Part shown: positions 1-12,138 of the stretch, piece by piece
Layout: the number at the start of each line of letters is the position of its first letter
How positions within the stretch are numbered: the stretch's first letter is position 1
Source of the DNA: Hemerocallis citrina
Taxonomy: Eukaryota > Streptophyta > Magnoliopsida > Asparagales > Asphodelaceae
Length of the DNA stretch: 64,000 nucleotides
Direction: 5' to 3'
NCBI GenBank assembly: GCA_017893485.1
Contig: CM030362.1
Location: forward strand, 263,614,255 to 263,678,254
The notes under the pieces: model-generated
Database searches by the model: none
Told to the model about the DNA's origin: nothing
What the model saw: only the letters and a program-made list of their open reading frames with translations
Translations under genes and position numbers: made by a program

Positions 1-1260
1 GCTGAGATTGAAGAAAGTTGCATACTGGTAGGGGATGAAGGGAATGCTCAGGGCTTATATTAGTGAATGTGACATTTGCCAGAGGTGTAAGTACACTAAC
101 CATTCCCCTTTTGGGCTATTACAACCCATGCCTATACCCGCAGTAGTGTGGGAAGACATCAACACGGATTTTGTTGAGGGATTGTCAATGAGTTGAGGGA
201 AGACGACCGTTCTTATGGTGGTTGATAGACTATCCAAATATGCACATTTCATTGCACTAGCTCACCTTTATATTGCAAAGTAGGTAGCTAAGTTGTTTGT
301 AAGCCAAGTCATCTAGCTATATGGAATGGCAGTAACTATAGTAAGTGAAAGAGATGTTACTTTTACCAGTGTCTTTTGGAAGAGATCTTCAACTTGTAGG
401 GTACAAAGCTGTGTATGAGTACTTCCATCCATAAACAGATGGGAGGTGGTGAACAGAACACTTGAGACATATTTCAGATGTTTCTATGCTTATAAACATG
501 CTACTTGGGCTAATGTACTCCCCTTGGCTGAGTACTGATATAATACTAGTGTTCACAGTGCTACTAAGTTATATCCATATCAAGTTTTGTATGGGAGAGC
601 TCTCCCAACCCAGCTCTCCTATGTTCCTAAAATTGCAGTCACAAGAAATGGAGGAATGCTTGATTGAGAGAGATATCACCTTGCAGCTACTCAAAGATAA
701 CCTTAACAGGGCTCAAGTGAAGATGAAAGAAGCTGCTGACAAGCACAGAACAAAGAAAGAGTAAGAAATTGGGGATTTTATGTACCTCAAGCTGCAACCA
801 TACATGCAAAAGATAGGCTCATGAACTAGTAGCAAGAGATAAGTTTCCCTTCCTTAAAGCCTTCCTTCTTCTATTGGTACCAGAGAAAGGACATCTCTCA
901 GAGACAAGATAATTCACAAATTGTCTCATATCTACTATGTGCCCTATGGTGTGCATAAGAGGATTGGTCATGTTGCTTACAAGCTCCAACTTCCATCTAC
1001 TGCCAAAATTCACAATGTTTTTCATATATCCCAGCTCATAAGACATGTCGAGACAAGAACAAGTTGAAACCAAGCCATCCAATCTACTTTCATGAAGAAA
1101 GTTTGAAACCTATGTAGATACCTGAAAAAAGAATGGTTGGAAGGAGAGGGATGACAATAGCAGAAATCCTAGTGCAATGGAAGGGAGGAGACATGGAAGA
1201 TGCAACTTGGGAAGAGTTCTAAGAATTTTACAATCGCTTCCCTAATTTTCAGAAGATTAT
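1..1260 (+). pseudogene. Ty3/gypsy chromovirus pol fragment (integrase to chromodomain)
   Basis: Conceptual translation across frames gives the C-terminal half of a gypsy polyprotein. It starts in the integrase zinc-binding region (CDICQRCK near 70-95). The catalytic core follows, with DRLSKYAHF (about 223-250), a degraded IVSERDVTF and an NTS...YGR stretch near 535-600. A chromodomain-like ILVQWKGG...ATWEEF lies at about 1165-1225. The reading is broken by several stops and frameshifts, so it is dead. The window opens inside the element, so protease and RT are not visible. Chromodomain plus this integrase type indicates a chromovirus; the exact clade is uncertain. Confidence 0.8.
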
Positions 1261-1544
1261 AAAAGCTCACAGGGAGGGGATACAGCTCTGCAAGCTGTAT
1301 CTTAACTGCACAAATCCTTGCGTATCAGCCCTTTGAGTTCACATATCAGTCCCTGGGTGACTTTCTTTCTTTCCAGGGGTTTTCTGCAAAATAATATAGT
1401 CATTTTGTAATAAGGTCTCTCTAATTGATCTTCATGGGTTAAGCACGTGCTAGGTGTCAGTCTATAAGTGGAGGATTATTTAGTGGCAGGTCCCACCTAC
1501 CGTGGAGTGAGTTAGGTGGTTATATTTTTTCCCTTACAACTATG
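1261..1544 (+). other. Probable polypurine tract and 3' LTR fragment of the chromovirus
   Basis: Just after the chromodomain a purine run (about 1270-1282, CAGGGAGGGGA) resembles a polypurine tract. The following non-coding stretch is cut at 1545 by a CACTA element. The short pieces at 4993-5006, 12148-12184 and 19250 onwards may be the same LTR split by three DNA transposons. The purine run is visible; LTR identity is inferred because no second LTR is in the window. Confidence 0.4.
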
Positions 1545-2905
1545 CACTACAAGAAAATAGTTTACACCGGCGTTTCTACTCCGGCATTTTGTTAGAAATG
1601 CCGCTGTAGAAACTAGTTAATGTAAAGGAACAAAAAATTCAACTCTACACCGGCGTGTGTGAAAAATACCGGCGTATGTAGGTATACACCGGCGTTTGTG
1701 CGTTGACGCCGGTGTATTAGAAGTATAAGTGAAAATATTCAGTTGACATCTCTCTCTCTCTCATTTTACTTTACTTCCCCTTCCCCCAATTTTTCACTCT
1801 CTCTTTCCATCTCCCTCCTCCCAAATTGAAAACCCCTATCCCTTCCCTCACCCCCTCCCCTGACGTCGCCGCCTCCTCCTCCGCTGTCGGCGGTTCCCCC
1901 ATTGCCGCCCCCTCCTCCGGCGTCGCCCCTTCCCCCATCGCTGTCCCATCGCCGCCCCCTACCCCGCCGTCGGCCCTTCCCCCATCGCTGCCCCCTCCCC
2001 CGCTGTCGCCCCTTCCCCCCATCGCCGCCCCATCGCCGCCCCATCGCTGCGCCCCTCCCCCACCATCGCCCCTTCCTCTACACAAACCCTAAGTTTGTTC
2101 TTGAATTAATCTTGTGGTAATCTGGCGAGCTGTGGTAATCTTATGGTGCTACAATCTGTGGTAACTGACCTTGAAAGATGTCTTATTGATTTCATTATTG
2201 TGCTGCTACTGCTTTGCTTTGAAAGTATGTGATATATTCATGATAGCTTGTTGATTTCAATTGGTTGCTTTGAAAGTATGTGATATATTGTGCTGCTACT
2301 GCTACTGCTTTGCTTTGAAACTTCTAAGTTTGTATGGTGAGTAAGACACAAAATTGATCTTTGTTGTAAGTTGAAACCAAGTTTTGAACTTAGATGTGTG
2401 TGATGGAGTTGTTGGAGATTCTCTTCTCCTTCCATTTCACTGATGATTGCTTCTTTGCCTTCAATAGACATATTTCTATTGATTTACATAGGGGGTTAAT
2501 ATCATGTTGACATATGATTGTAAAATTTACCAAACTCTATACAACATTTTGTACCCATGGTCAACTGTATACAATGAGATATGGTTGGTTGAGATGATGG
2601 ACAAATGTTCAGGTCTTTTTTAAATGATGGACAAATGTCCATCTTTTTTTAAGTTTGTGGGCAAAACCAACATTATTTGAGAGTGATTTATTGAATCTTC
2701 TTGTGTTTCTTTCTTTGTTTGGTTTATACTATATGTATTGCTTTTATATATAGTAGATTTTTGGTCTGCAACTTGTATGGTTGTACCTTACAGTTTACTT
2801 CCATTTTGCTTGATATGGGAGATTTGTGGTCTGCAACTTGTATGGGAGATTCAAGAGCAATTATGCCCACCATCTCTGTGAGCTAAGGTATACAATCATT
2901 TATTT

Positions 2906-3186
2906 GGAGATAAGATGGATCATGTATCTGAAGTTGCACACTATGATTTTTTGAGGAGTGACTAGTGATAGAATTTTTTTAATCTAAACTTCATATACAA
3001 TTATATCATGATGTCTAGATGAGTATTAGTTTCTAAGATAATGTTCATGCTTGTTTCCTGCTTTGAAAATGAGTTTGTTCTTTCTCATTGGTTTTAAGTG
3101 ATGATGAGATGGATTATGTAACTGAAGTTGCATACTATGATTTACAGAGGAGTGACTAGTGATGAAATAATCCTGTTTGAACTTAT
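2906..3186. repeat. Internal direct repeat, copy 1, of the CACTA at 1545-4992
   Basis: About 280 bp, from GGAGATAAGATGG to a segment ending near AATCCTGTTTGAACTTA, recurs at 4038-4318 with scattered substitutions. The two copies are about 1.1 kb apart in the same orientation. No coding potential was recognised. The copies differ enough that the duplication is not recent. Confidence 0.75.
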
Positions 3187-4037
3187 GTTGTGGTCTTAAT
3201 TTATGACTCTTTAACTTTGCAATTGGTTTTGATTGTGAGAGTGCTGTAGCTTTGCAATCAGTCTCTTTTACCATCGGCATACATTCTATATTTTTAAAGG
3301 AAAAATGATCTAATACTTCTATATCCTTTATGAACAAGTACTGCCTTTGTATATAATGAGCAATACTGCATGAAAGGTGTTTTAACTTGTTTTATGAAGT
3401 TTTATGAAGTTTCTATTTGGTTACTCAGTTTTCACTATGTTTCTTATAGGTATGTACTTATTTTCACTAGTGTTAATAGTGTCCATATCTTTAACACCTT
3501 TTCTTAATAGAAAGGACTGATTGTTATAGACAATGCTTGCCATTCCCTTAAGGCAATTTTCCTTGGTTGAACTTGTTCCTCAATCTCACAATGGTTTGCA
3601 CTAATCTTTAGTGTTCAGATACTTTAGATACTTTTACTATACAATGCTTGAAATTATATACATTGGTTAATATTCTTTTGTAAGAATTTTAGGGAGGGAG
3701 ATAGTGAGTGAGAGAGGTCATCTGGTGCATCAAATCAAGGCTCTTTTTATGAGAAAGGGTTAGTGATTAGTGGCTATTTTGTAAAATGCTTCAGATCAAG
3801 GCTCCTTTCATGTATTATGTAGTCATATAACAAAAAATGATTCAAATTTTGTAGTTTTTGATCGTTCATGTTTCTTCACAGAGCAAGTGCGTTCTTTGCC
3901 AGGTTGTACGCTGCCTTTCTTTCGAACTCAATTAAGAGATCCAAATGTATGTTCATTGTTTGGGGCTGTTTTGTCTAAAACTGAGCAATGGTTTGTCTAG
4001 AAGTGTTGCTTCACGAGTTGCTTTTTTGTCTGAATTT

Positions 4038-4318
4038 GGAGATGAGATAGATAATGTATCTGAAGTTGCACACTATGATTTTTTTAGGAGTGATTAGTGA
4101 TGAAATTTTTTTTTATCTACTTTCTATACAATTATATCATGATGTCTATATGAGTATCAGTTTCTAAGATACTGTTCATGCTTGTTGCTTGGGTTTGAAA
4201 ATGAGATTGTTCTTTCTCATTGGTTTTAAGTGATGATGAGATGGATTATGTAACTGAAGTTGCATACTATGATTTACAAAGGAGTGAGCAGTGATGAAAT
4301 AATCCTGTTTGAACTTAT
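4038..4318. repeat. Internal direct repeat, copy 2, of the CACTA at 1545-4992
   Basis: Second copy of the duplicated segment at 2906-3186, same orientation, starting GGAGATGAGATAG. It shares the blocks TGTATCTGAAGTTGCACA and GATGATGAGATGGATTATG in the same order and spacing. Confidence 0.75.
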
Positions 4319-5006
4319 ATTGTGGTTTCAATTGACAGTTATCTCATGAGTATTATAAAAGTATAAGTTTCATCTCAGTTAGTATCTTGTTTGCCTGAAT
4401 TTGACAGTGAAAATAATATTTTTCACTCTTTGTAACTCAATATTTTGAACTCCATATTTTGGTTATGAATGTGGTGAGATCACATTATTATGTTTATGAG
4501 ATTACAATTTTATGATATTATACTATTATGCTTCATTCATATTTAAATGGGTCACTTTTAGTTTTGCAATTGGTTTTGATAGTAAGAGTGCTGAAGGGGT
4601 TTTTTTTTTTGATTTGTTTTAATTTTTTTTTAAAAAAAAAATATTTTTTAAATATATACCTACCTCGGCGTTTTTTACAAGCGCCGGGGTAGCTTTCAGC
4701 AGAACTGGTAACCTATACCGGAGTTTTAAAAACGCCAGTGTAGGTGATGGCCGAAAATAGACGTTCCAAACGAAACCACCATTTCGGTGGCGTTTTTCAA
4801 CCGCCGGTGTAGTTTTAACATATACCGGCGTTCGTAAAAAACGCCGGGGAATGTCCCTAAGATACAGCGACACACGATTCAGCTACACTTGCACTGACGA
4901 TTTATAAAATGCCGGTGGTATCTACGGCGGCATTTAAAAATGCCGGTGAAGGTGAAAAAAAAACGCCGGCAAAGACTGTTAGTCTTGTAGTGACGGGTGC
5001 TTGCTA

Positions 5007-5215
5007 GAATTTTTTCCCAAACTGTCCCATTTTTTGAAAGTATTTCCCAAACCGCCCTACTTTTCTTTTTTAATTTCCAAACCATCCCACTCGGTCTTTC
5101 AAAGACGAAGTCTTAGACTTTGAAAAAATGAAGACTAAGACTCGAACTTTGAAAGACCGAGTGTTGATTGGGGGGGGTATTTCACATCTGTTTCTTTCTT
5201 CTTCTTCTTTATCTC
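5007..5215 (+). repeat. MULE left terminal inverted repeat
   Basis: Starts GAATTTTTTCCCAAACTG next to the TSD and matches the reverse complement of 11950-12138, including CCAAACTGTCCCA, TTTTTGAAAG, the CTCGGTCTTT palindrome and a TTTCTTTCTTCTTC tract. Similarity fades past about 5215. A telo-box-like AAACCCTAAAACCCTAAA lies just inside (about 5357-5375), a common plant 5'-leader motif. Confidence 0.8.
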
Positions 5216-5559
5216 CCTCAACGAAACCCATCGCCGCCCTAGTTATTTTTTTGGTCGATTTCTCCTCAAATTGATCGATTCACTCTCCAAAACAAAGTCA
5301 TCTCTCATCGTCTTTCGATTTCCCCCATCTTTTTCGCCCAAATTTGAATCTTTCTTTAAACCCTAAAACCCTAAATCCCAATATCTTAGATCTCGTTTAA
5401 TTTCTTCTTCGGTGGGGGAAGATCTTGGTTGAAGGATCTAGAAGTACTCTACATTGTCACTATCAAGCTTTGGAATCTCCTACTCGAACGATATATTTAT
5501 CAAGCTTTTCCTAAGCAAATTTTGTATTAATTTTGGGTTATTGTGAAGGTGCTTAGTTG

Positions 5560-5820
5560 AATTTGTGTTATTGTTGACAATGTAAAATAGCAAATGTCAA
5601 TTGTTGTTGACAATGTAGAGTAGCAAATGTTGTTCATTTTAGTTCTAATTAGAAAATGAAAAAAAAAAACAAGTAGAGTAGTAAATGGCAATTTTGTTGA
5701 CGATGTTGTCATATATATGACTATGTTGGTGATTTTCTTGACAATGTAGAGTAGCCATTGTTAATTTTAGTTTTAATTAGAAAATGAAAAAAAAAGTAGA
5801 GTAGCAAATGGCATTGTTAT
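5560..5820. repeat. Irregular short repeats upstream of the MULE PMD gene
   Basis: The phrase GACAATGTAGAGTAGCAAATG and variants recur about five times, with two copies of a TTTTAATTAGAAAATGAAAA block. Spacing is irregular. The repeats lie in the presumed leader or promoter between the terminal repeat and the PMD start codon. No coding function is seen. Confidence 0.6.
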
Positions 5821-5913
5821 ATAGCAATTGTTGTTAATGTTGGTTTTGATATCTAGGTTATGTGTAGTTAATAACAATTTTGTTGAAGTTGTAGGATTTG
5901 TATTTTATTGTAA

Positions 5914-7982
5914 ATGGCACACACAATGGGGAACATGGAGGAAGGAGAAAGTAGTAAACCTCCACGGGGTGATAGAGCACATATTCACGGTGGACGTGGT
6001 CGTGGTCGTGCTTCTGCTCGTACCAAGGGTACTAATGTAAGTAATTAATTGTTGATTCTAATACAATTATATGAAATTTCAGCCTATTGATGTAAATGTT
6101 ATTGTTATGTAGGTTCAAATCAATCCAAATGAGGCGGGCACTTCTTCTTGAGTCCCTTCATCATCGTATATCCCTTCTGGAGGCCCAGGACCCCTCGACC
6201 CTTCACTCCTCACTCTTCGACCATTGCATCGATCGCAGAATGTGTGGAATGGTGAGTCTACGGAGTGCCACTTTAGGACCGGTCATCCACTACCTATGCA
6301 CCCACGGATACACGAGATACTAAAAGACTGTGGGTTATACGGTATTGGTCGGATGAGCTCCATCAAGTGCGATCGACCTCTTTTGGAAGCACTTCTTGAA
6401 AGATGGAGGCATGAGACACACTCCTTTTACCTAACAGTTGGAAAGATGACAGTGACTCTGCAGGACGTCTTCATAATCATCGGGCTTCAAATCGATGGAG
6501 AGACAGTCACAGGTACAATGGACTTCGACCCGGTTTATATAGTCGAGGAGTACTTACGTTTCGAAGTTGAAGCCGGTGTGATTAGTGGTAAATTTATTCG
6601 TTTGAAGTTGTTGAAGGACACCTTTAGGAATAAATTGAATGTAGGTTTAACTGCGGCGGAGGTGGAGTGCTATTGCAGGGCCTACATCCTCACGCTATTC
6701 GGCACTGTATTGTTTCCAAATTCGTCAGGTAATGCCGTCTTGTTAATGTTCTTTCCACTAATCACCGATCTAGAAAACGTTAGCCGTTACAGTTGGAGTA
6801 GTGCCGTACTGTCATCACTGTATCGGAGTTTGTGTTTGGCCAGTTAGGTTCGGTGCAGATTAATGGGCCTATGATTTTACTTCAAATCTGAAGTTGAGAG
6901 CGCATTCACGTCGGTCGGCCCGTAGTACGGATCCAATCTCCGCACTGGATACATCTTCCCGATGACGTGGACATGCTACCTCCTATCGGTGTTTACTAGA
7001 CCGGCAAACTTACATGGATAGCCAACCCCAACAGGTGCTTAACGTACTACCGCGATGAGTTGGATAGGTTGGCAGCTGACTGTGTCGTGTGGCTTCCTTA
7101 CACGGAGGAGCCTGTACTTCGACTGCCGCCTAATTGCACGCACAGGCATGATTTGTGGCTTACGAAAGTACCTTTAATCAACTTTGGGGTTGTTGAGTTC
7201 TACTACCCCGATAGAGTGCTATGCCAGTTTGGTCTTCACCAAAGGAGTCTGGTTGCCGAGCCATTCAATGCGAAGATGCACAATGTTACAGGAATGGGTC
7301 GAACCCCCGAACACAATTGGGCCACTTGCTTCGCTACGTATGTTCAGAGATGGAATGTACACCGGTTTGACGAAATCATCGGTGACATTCCTCCGTTTGA
7401 CCTCTCGGTACATGGGGCATACATGGCTTGGTATGTGAGAATGACTAGACGGTATATCTCTCCGACGTTGCAGACTCCTGTTGGAGTGGTAGTCCCGATC
7501 CGTCGACCAGGAGCCGAACCAGCAGATCAACATTCCATGAAGTTGCTAATGTACCAACCAAAGGGATCCACAGTTCGCAAATTTGTAAGTTTTAAAGTTT
7601 CATTTTATTTTTTTAAGTTTTGTCAAAATTTTGTTTTTATATATGTATGTGTATATGTAAGTACCATAATTTTTCAACTTTTCATGATTGTCAGTTGAGC
7701 CAGACTTGGGTCATAGCAAAGAAATGTGCTACTTTGTTGAATAGCAACGTCGCCGATCAGACGAAGAAAACCATATGGTAGATGATTACATGTTGTCGTG
7801 CACAAGCTGATCTTGTGGGCGAGGGAGCAACATTAGATGCAATACTAAGGACTCCCACACATCAAACCAGCGGCCGTTCTGGTCTCCGACAAAAGAGAGT
7901 TGTTCGAAGGCCCCCACCTCAACCTCAAAGCGAATCAGGAGACGAAAGAGAGTTGTTTATGAGATGTTTGAGATGTTTATAA
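5914..7982 (+). pseudogene. Plant mobile domain (PMD) protein gene inside the MULE
   Basis: A short first exon (ATG at 5914; residues MAHTMGNMEEGESS, an RGRGRG tract) ends at a GTAAGT donor near 6040. The second exon starts near 6114 and gives the PMD core: GPLDPSLLTL, HRSQNVWNGES, RWRHETHSFYL, MTVTLQDVFIIIGLQIDG and SSAVLSSLYRSLC. The C-terminal half follows, with WLPYTEEPVLRLPP, VPLINFGVVEFYYPDRVL and QFGLHQRS. An intron lies at about 7586-7694 before a short tail. PMD proteins (Arabidopsis MAIN/MAIL1 family, often annotated as phosphatase 7 long-form homologues) act in silencing and genome stability and also occur in transposons. Stops at 6149, 6885, 6891 and about 6988 and a frame change near 6843 disable it. 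Confidence 0.85.
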
Positions 7983-8159
7983 GATGTTTATGAGATGTTT
8001 GAGCTTGTGGAGAAGTTGTTTGAACCGAATGTGGAGTGCATTGATCTTAAATATGGAAATGAACGTGGAAGTGGATTGAAAATTTGTTTAAACTGTTTGT
8101 GAGCTTGTTTGCAGCGAATGTAAAGGGGAAATGCATGATGTAAACTGAAATGGTGAAAT

Positions 8160-8720
8160 TTAAGCCTAGACTCGGTCTTTGAAAAACCAAGTTTAGTATT
8201 AACATACTCGGTCTTTCAAAGACCGAGTCTTGTGGCTGTAAGTTTTTTTTTCAATTAAACTCAAGACTCAGTCTTTTAAAGACCGAGTCTAGTTATAGTT
8301 AGGTCGTTCTTTCGAAAACCGAGCTTTGAGTACACTCCTTTCCAGAAAGCAAGATGTTCTCTGGAAATGAGTGAAGTCCATAGTCAGTTTTCGAAAGACC
8401 GTTCTCATTATAACTAGACTCGGTCTTTCAATCTGTGAATTTTTTTTCAATTAGATTGAAGACTCGGTCTTTGAAAGACTCGGACTTTGAAAGACCGGGT
8501 GTAGTTATAATGAGAACGTTCTTTCGAAAACCGACTGTGGACTTCACTCATTTCTAGAGAACATCTTGCTTTCTGGAAATGAGTGAAGTCCACAGTCGGT
8601 TTTTGAAAGAACGTTCTCATTATAACTAGCGCCTGTAAGTTCTTTTTATCAATCAGCTTCAAGACTGAAGACCGAGTCTAGTTATAATAAGAACGGTCTT
8701 TGAAAGACCGGGTCTTACGC
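8160..8720. repeat. Palindromic CTCGGTCTTT repeat block between the convergent MULE genes
   Basis: The near-palindrome CTCGGTCTTTCAAAGACCGAG and variants recur about ten times, together with GTTCTCATTATAACTAG blocks. The same motif occurs in both terminal repeats, so this is TIR-derived or TIR-like sequence reiterated inside the element. It contains the hairpin annotated separately. It lies where transcripts of the PMD gene and transposase would meet. Confidence 0.75.
8344..8574. repeat. Large inverted repeat (88-bp arms, 55-bp spacer)
   Basis: Arm 8344-8431 is the reverse complement of 8487-8574 with about six mismatches in 88 bp by eye. Both arms run from AGAAAGCAAGATGTTCTCT to the CGGTCTTTCAA motif. 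A third, partial copy follows at 8575-8629 in the orientation of the first arm. A transcript from either strand would fold into a long hairpin. Confidence 0.85.
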
Positions 8721-8932
8721 CTATACATTTTTTCCCAATCAGCTTTAAGACTGATTGATTCCAATTGCTCTACATTTGAACCTTATTGATTCCAAAATAC
8801 TTAAAGGCTGATATTTGAATAAAACACAATTAAACCTCATCCAATCATTCATTTTCCATAATTAAACACATCCAAACTGAGTACTTAGTTCAAATTAAAT
8901 ATTACAAACACATTGGAAAGCACATAATCAAA

Positions 8933-11603
8933 TTAAATATTTTGAGATTCTCTATTAGTACATCGATGCTTGTTGTGTTCTTCCAAACCACAACTTGAAC
9001 ATTTCATCCTCGAACCCCTGCTAGAACTATCTCTCACATCCATGTCGTTGCGTATTCTCGTGGATTTAGGCCGGCCTTTCTGTGAACGTCGCAAACTAGC
9101 AGCGGGTACGAGTCGTGGACCGTCAATAGTAGGCCAATATGCTTGATCTAGAATAGGATTAAACACGGGAGCCCATATTTGTGCTAATGACGTGACCAGG
9201 TAAAATTTATTAACAAAAGGCTTGTGATCGATTGCACGATATGCATAAGCTGCCAATACATGAGAACATGGAATATGATATAGATGAAATTTCATACATG
9301 TGCATGTTTTCGTACCCAAGTTCACAGGGTGAAAGTTCCCACCCTTCCTTTCTCTATTTACCATGCGTATACCCGTTCTCACAGAAAAAACTCCAGGTTG
9401 ATGATGAAACATTGTAACCTCATGTAGGTTTGCTCTCTCACGGCGACTATCGATCAATTCATGTACACTTCTAGCAAAAATCGTCCTTTCAGATAAAAGC
9501 TTACTAGCTCCTGTCGACGAGTAGTAAAGTAAGAGTTGAGACGATAGAAGATCGTCTCAATAATTGCAGTTACTGGTAAACTATGGACTCCTTTCAAGAC
9601 TGAATTGAAGACTTCTGATAGGTTCGTAGTCATTATACCGTATCTTCGACCTTCATCTGCATAAAGTGTCCATTTCTCAACCGGCTTCTCTTTCAACCAA
9701 TTAGCCGCCTCGACATTGACGGTTTCAAGTTCAGCGAGTTTGGCCATGAACTTTTTGGGTTGGTTTTGACACGCTATAATTTTGGCATTTTTCCGCAATG
9801 CCTTGCTACCAAATTTACTAAAGAAATTTCTAGCAAAATGACGCATACAATAACGATGATATGCATTTGGTTCGTTCCAAGCTCCATTTTGCAAATCCAT
9901 AGCAGACAATATAGCAGCATGACGATCTGAAATAACACACAACTCAGTGCTATCGGTGACATAACACCGAATGCAACTCATGAACTATGTCCACGTATTT
10001 ATACTCTCTCCATCAACCAATGCAAATGCAAATGAAAATAAGCAATCATTTGCATCTGGAAAAACAACAATTAGCAAACAACCCTTGTACTTACCGTACA
10101 AGTGAGTTCCGTCGACACTAATAACAGGTCTGCAAGACTTGAAACCTTCAATCGAAGGACCAAAATGCCCAAAATACTCCCTTGAATGTTTTCTCGCTAG
10201 GACTAGACTCATATTTATCCCAGTGGACAACGGTTCCTATATTTGCTGCTTGAATTTCTATTAGTAGAAAAGGCAACTTTGTGTATGCTTCTTCGAAGGT
10301 ACCAAACAACCTCTCAATTGCCTTTTGTTTTGCAATCCAAGCTTTCTTATATGAAATCTGATAATTATATTGTATTTTCACTATCTGAATAATTGTCCGC
10401 GGTGTTAAACCAATATCCTTCTTCACCACACCCACAATCAAATTACAAACAATGTCAGAATCAACTTTATAGTGGTCCTGATTTAACGTGGGATTCGTAC
10501 AAGTATGAGCCCCAACTATCTTCTTCACCACAAAATTTGTCCCGCCTTTTGGAACAATTGCTCGTATTCTCCGAGGGCATCCACCATCACTTACTCCTAG
10601 CGGACCTTGCACGATTTTCTCAATTGTACGTTTTCTAGGTGCCATTTTGTATTTAACAGTGTACAGTGACGGTGAAGATTTCAATGTGACAAATTCACAA
10701 TATTTCTTGATAGAATACACCTTGACAGCTTGCTGAATCGACTCTTTACTTACAAACTCATGTCCAATGTACAATTTGTCTACATTGGATGAACCAGATG
10801 ATTTTTGTCGAACTTGGTGTACTCTAGCACCTTGTGTCATCTTCTCGGTAACATGAGCGTTAATATTGGCATAGCTATCAGTAGCTCTCACTTTATTAGA
10901 ACTGTTGTTTGTAGGATTTATATTTGCTACATCACCATCTTCGTCTCCATCATCATTTTCTACACTATCATCACATTCATCGTCTGTTTCTTTCTCTTCT
11001 TCATCATCGTCTAATAAGTCGTTATTAATGGTAGCATTTTGAAAGAGTTCAAATACTGTGTCATTTGGAATATAGTCATGAACCGGACTAGGTTGGCGTG
11101 ACAATTCAACATCTGTAGAATCCGGGTTTGTTGTATTTATGAAGGTATTTTTTTGTGAGGACAGTAGATTTGGTTGTGAAGATTGAGCGGGGTTAGACCT
11201 CATCTGCTGTGTAGGTACTACCTTTACGAAGCTTGAACTAGGAATATCATGTGGCTGAGCATTCAAAATTTGAATTTGCTGAATATATAACTCTAATGCA
11301 GACCAAGTACAATTCGGATCAAATGTCCTAGCAATCATTGACTTCATTATCAGTAGATACGGTTACTGTCATAAAATACTGATCATCTCCTCTACCTGCT
11401 CCGTATCGAGCTAAGATTTTCACATTCCGTTGATTTCTATCCCAATTAGTAACTTCCTAAATTTTCTCAACTAATTCTGCAAATGTAATGGTACGAGCTA
11501 CCCAAACTATTTCCGGATCCAACACACTATAACAACAACCAATATTTGGATCACGAATTATTTCACCACCAAAGTATAACCAAATAGGAATCTCAAGATC
11601 CAT
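8933..11603 (-). pseudogene. MULE transposase (MURA-like), decayed
   Basis: Read on the minus strand from ATG at 11603. The N-terminus has YFGGEIIRDPNIGC; a Mutator DNA-binding region follows (YIGHEFVSKESIQQAVKVY...GGCPRRIRA). The DDE core shows VISVDGTHLYGKYKG (first Asp), ELCVISDRHAAI (second Asp) and TNLSEVFNSVLKG. Near the C-terminus are a SWIM zinc finger (CTCMKFHLYHIPCSH) and a CCHC knuckle (CSSCGLEEHNKHRC). Total span is about 850 codons, near full length for the family. Lesions are a stop near 11458, frame changes near 11340, 10215 and 9460, and a Trp-to-stop change at about 9995. The gene converges on the PMD gene. Confidence 0.9.
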
Positions 11604-11949
11604 ACCTACATATATTTATACGAATATGCGAGTTATTATCTACCCACAAACAAAATCTATGAAAAATGTAGAAAAGTATCGGCCAATATTCATCATACCT
11701 TCACAAGCTTCAAGGATAGAGCTGAAGATATTTGGGTAGAAGAGTTGAAATTGCTATCCTCTTCAAATTTAGCAAAATTCCAAAATATGGATATTTCGAA
11801 AGATGGGTTTAAGGTTTTTATAGTGGAGGGTGAGAGGGTTAGGAAAGAATTGGTAAATATATTCTGATTGAGATGAGATTTTGTGGGTAGGAGGTCGCCC
11901 TAGATTGAGGGAGATGAGTTAGAGAAGATAGAATAGAGTAAAGTAGAGA

Positions 11950-12138
11950 GAGAGAAGAAGAAAGAAACAGATCTGAAATAAACCCCCAGTCTAAGACTCG
12001 GTCTTTCAGACTTCCAAAAATCGAAGACTAAGACTCGGTCTTTAAAAGACCGAGCTAGGGATGGTTTGGGAATTTTTGAAAAAAGTAGGGCGGTTTGAAA
12101 AAAACTTTCAAAAAGTGGGACAGTTTGGAAATTTTTTT
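11950..12138 (-). repeat. MULE right terminal inverted repeat
   Basis: Inverse of the left terminal repeat, with many substitutions and small indels. The outer end abuts the TSD TGCTTGCTA at 12139. The transposase gene reads inward from this end, so the repeat probably served as its promoter region. Confidence 0.8.

Larger units (their letters stand above)
1545..4992. mobile_element. Non-autonomous CACTA (En/Spm) transposon
   Basis: The left end reads CACTACAAGAAAATAG and the right end is its inverse (CTTGTAGTG at 4984-4992). The flanking 3-bp sequences are ATG and ACG, an imperfect TSD. Both ends carry dense subterminal repeats of the type TACACCGGCGTTT in both orientations (1560-1720 and 4660-4980), which in this superfamily bind TnpA. 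No TNP2/TNPD or TnpA coding sequence is visible in its 3.4 kb, so it would need transposase in trans. The interior holds a CT-rich, Pro-codon-rich tract (1750-2090) and a long direct duplication. Confidence 0.88.
5007..12138. mobile_element. Mutator-like element (MULE) carrying a transposase and a PMD gene
   Basis: A perfect 9-bp TSD, TGCTTGCTA, flanks the element at 4998-5006 and 12139-12147; 9-bp TSDs are typical of MULEs. Imperfect terminal inverted repeats of roughly 200 bp share CCAAACTGTCCCA, a CTCGGTCTTT motif and CAGATCTGTTTCTTTCTTC. Inside lie a PMD gene (+ strand, left) and a MURA-type transposase gene (- strand, right), convergent, with a palindromic repeat block between them. Both genes contain premature stops and frameshifts, so the copy is no longer autonomous. 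It lies 14 bp beyond the end of the first CACTA. Confidence 0.92.

Noticed and set aside
1766..2120. Overlapping Pro-rich (+) and Gly/Arg-rich (-) ORFs
   Set aside because: They come from a CCNCCN-type low-complexity tract inside a non-autonomous CACTA. All frames are open because the sequence is repetitive; no domain is seen.
5355..5380. AAACCCTAAAACCCTAAA, possible telomeric repeat
   Set aside because: Only about two imperfect units; this is the telo-box type motif common in plant leaders, not an interstitial telomere.
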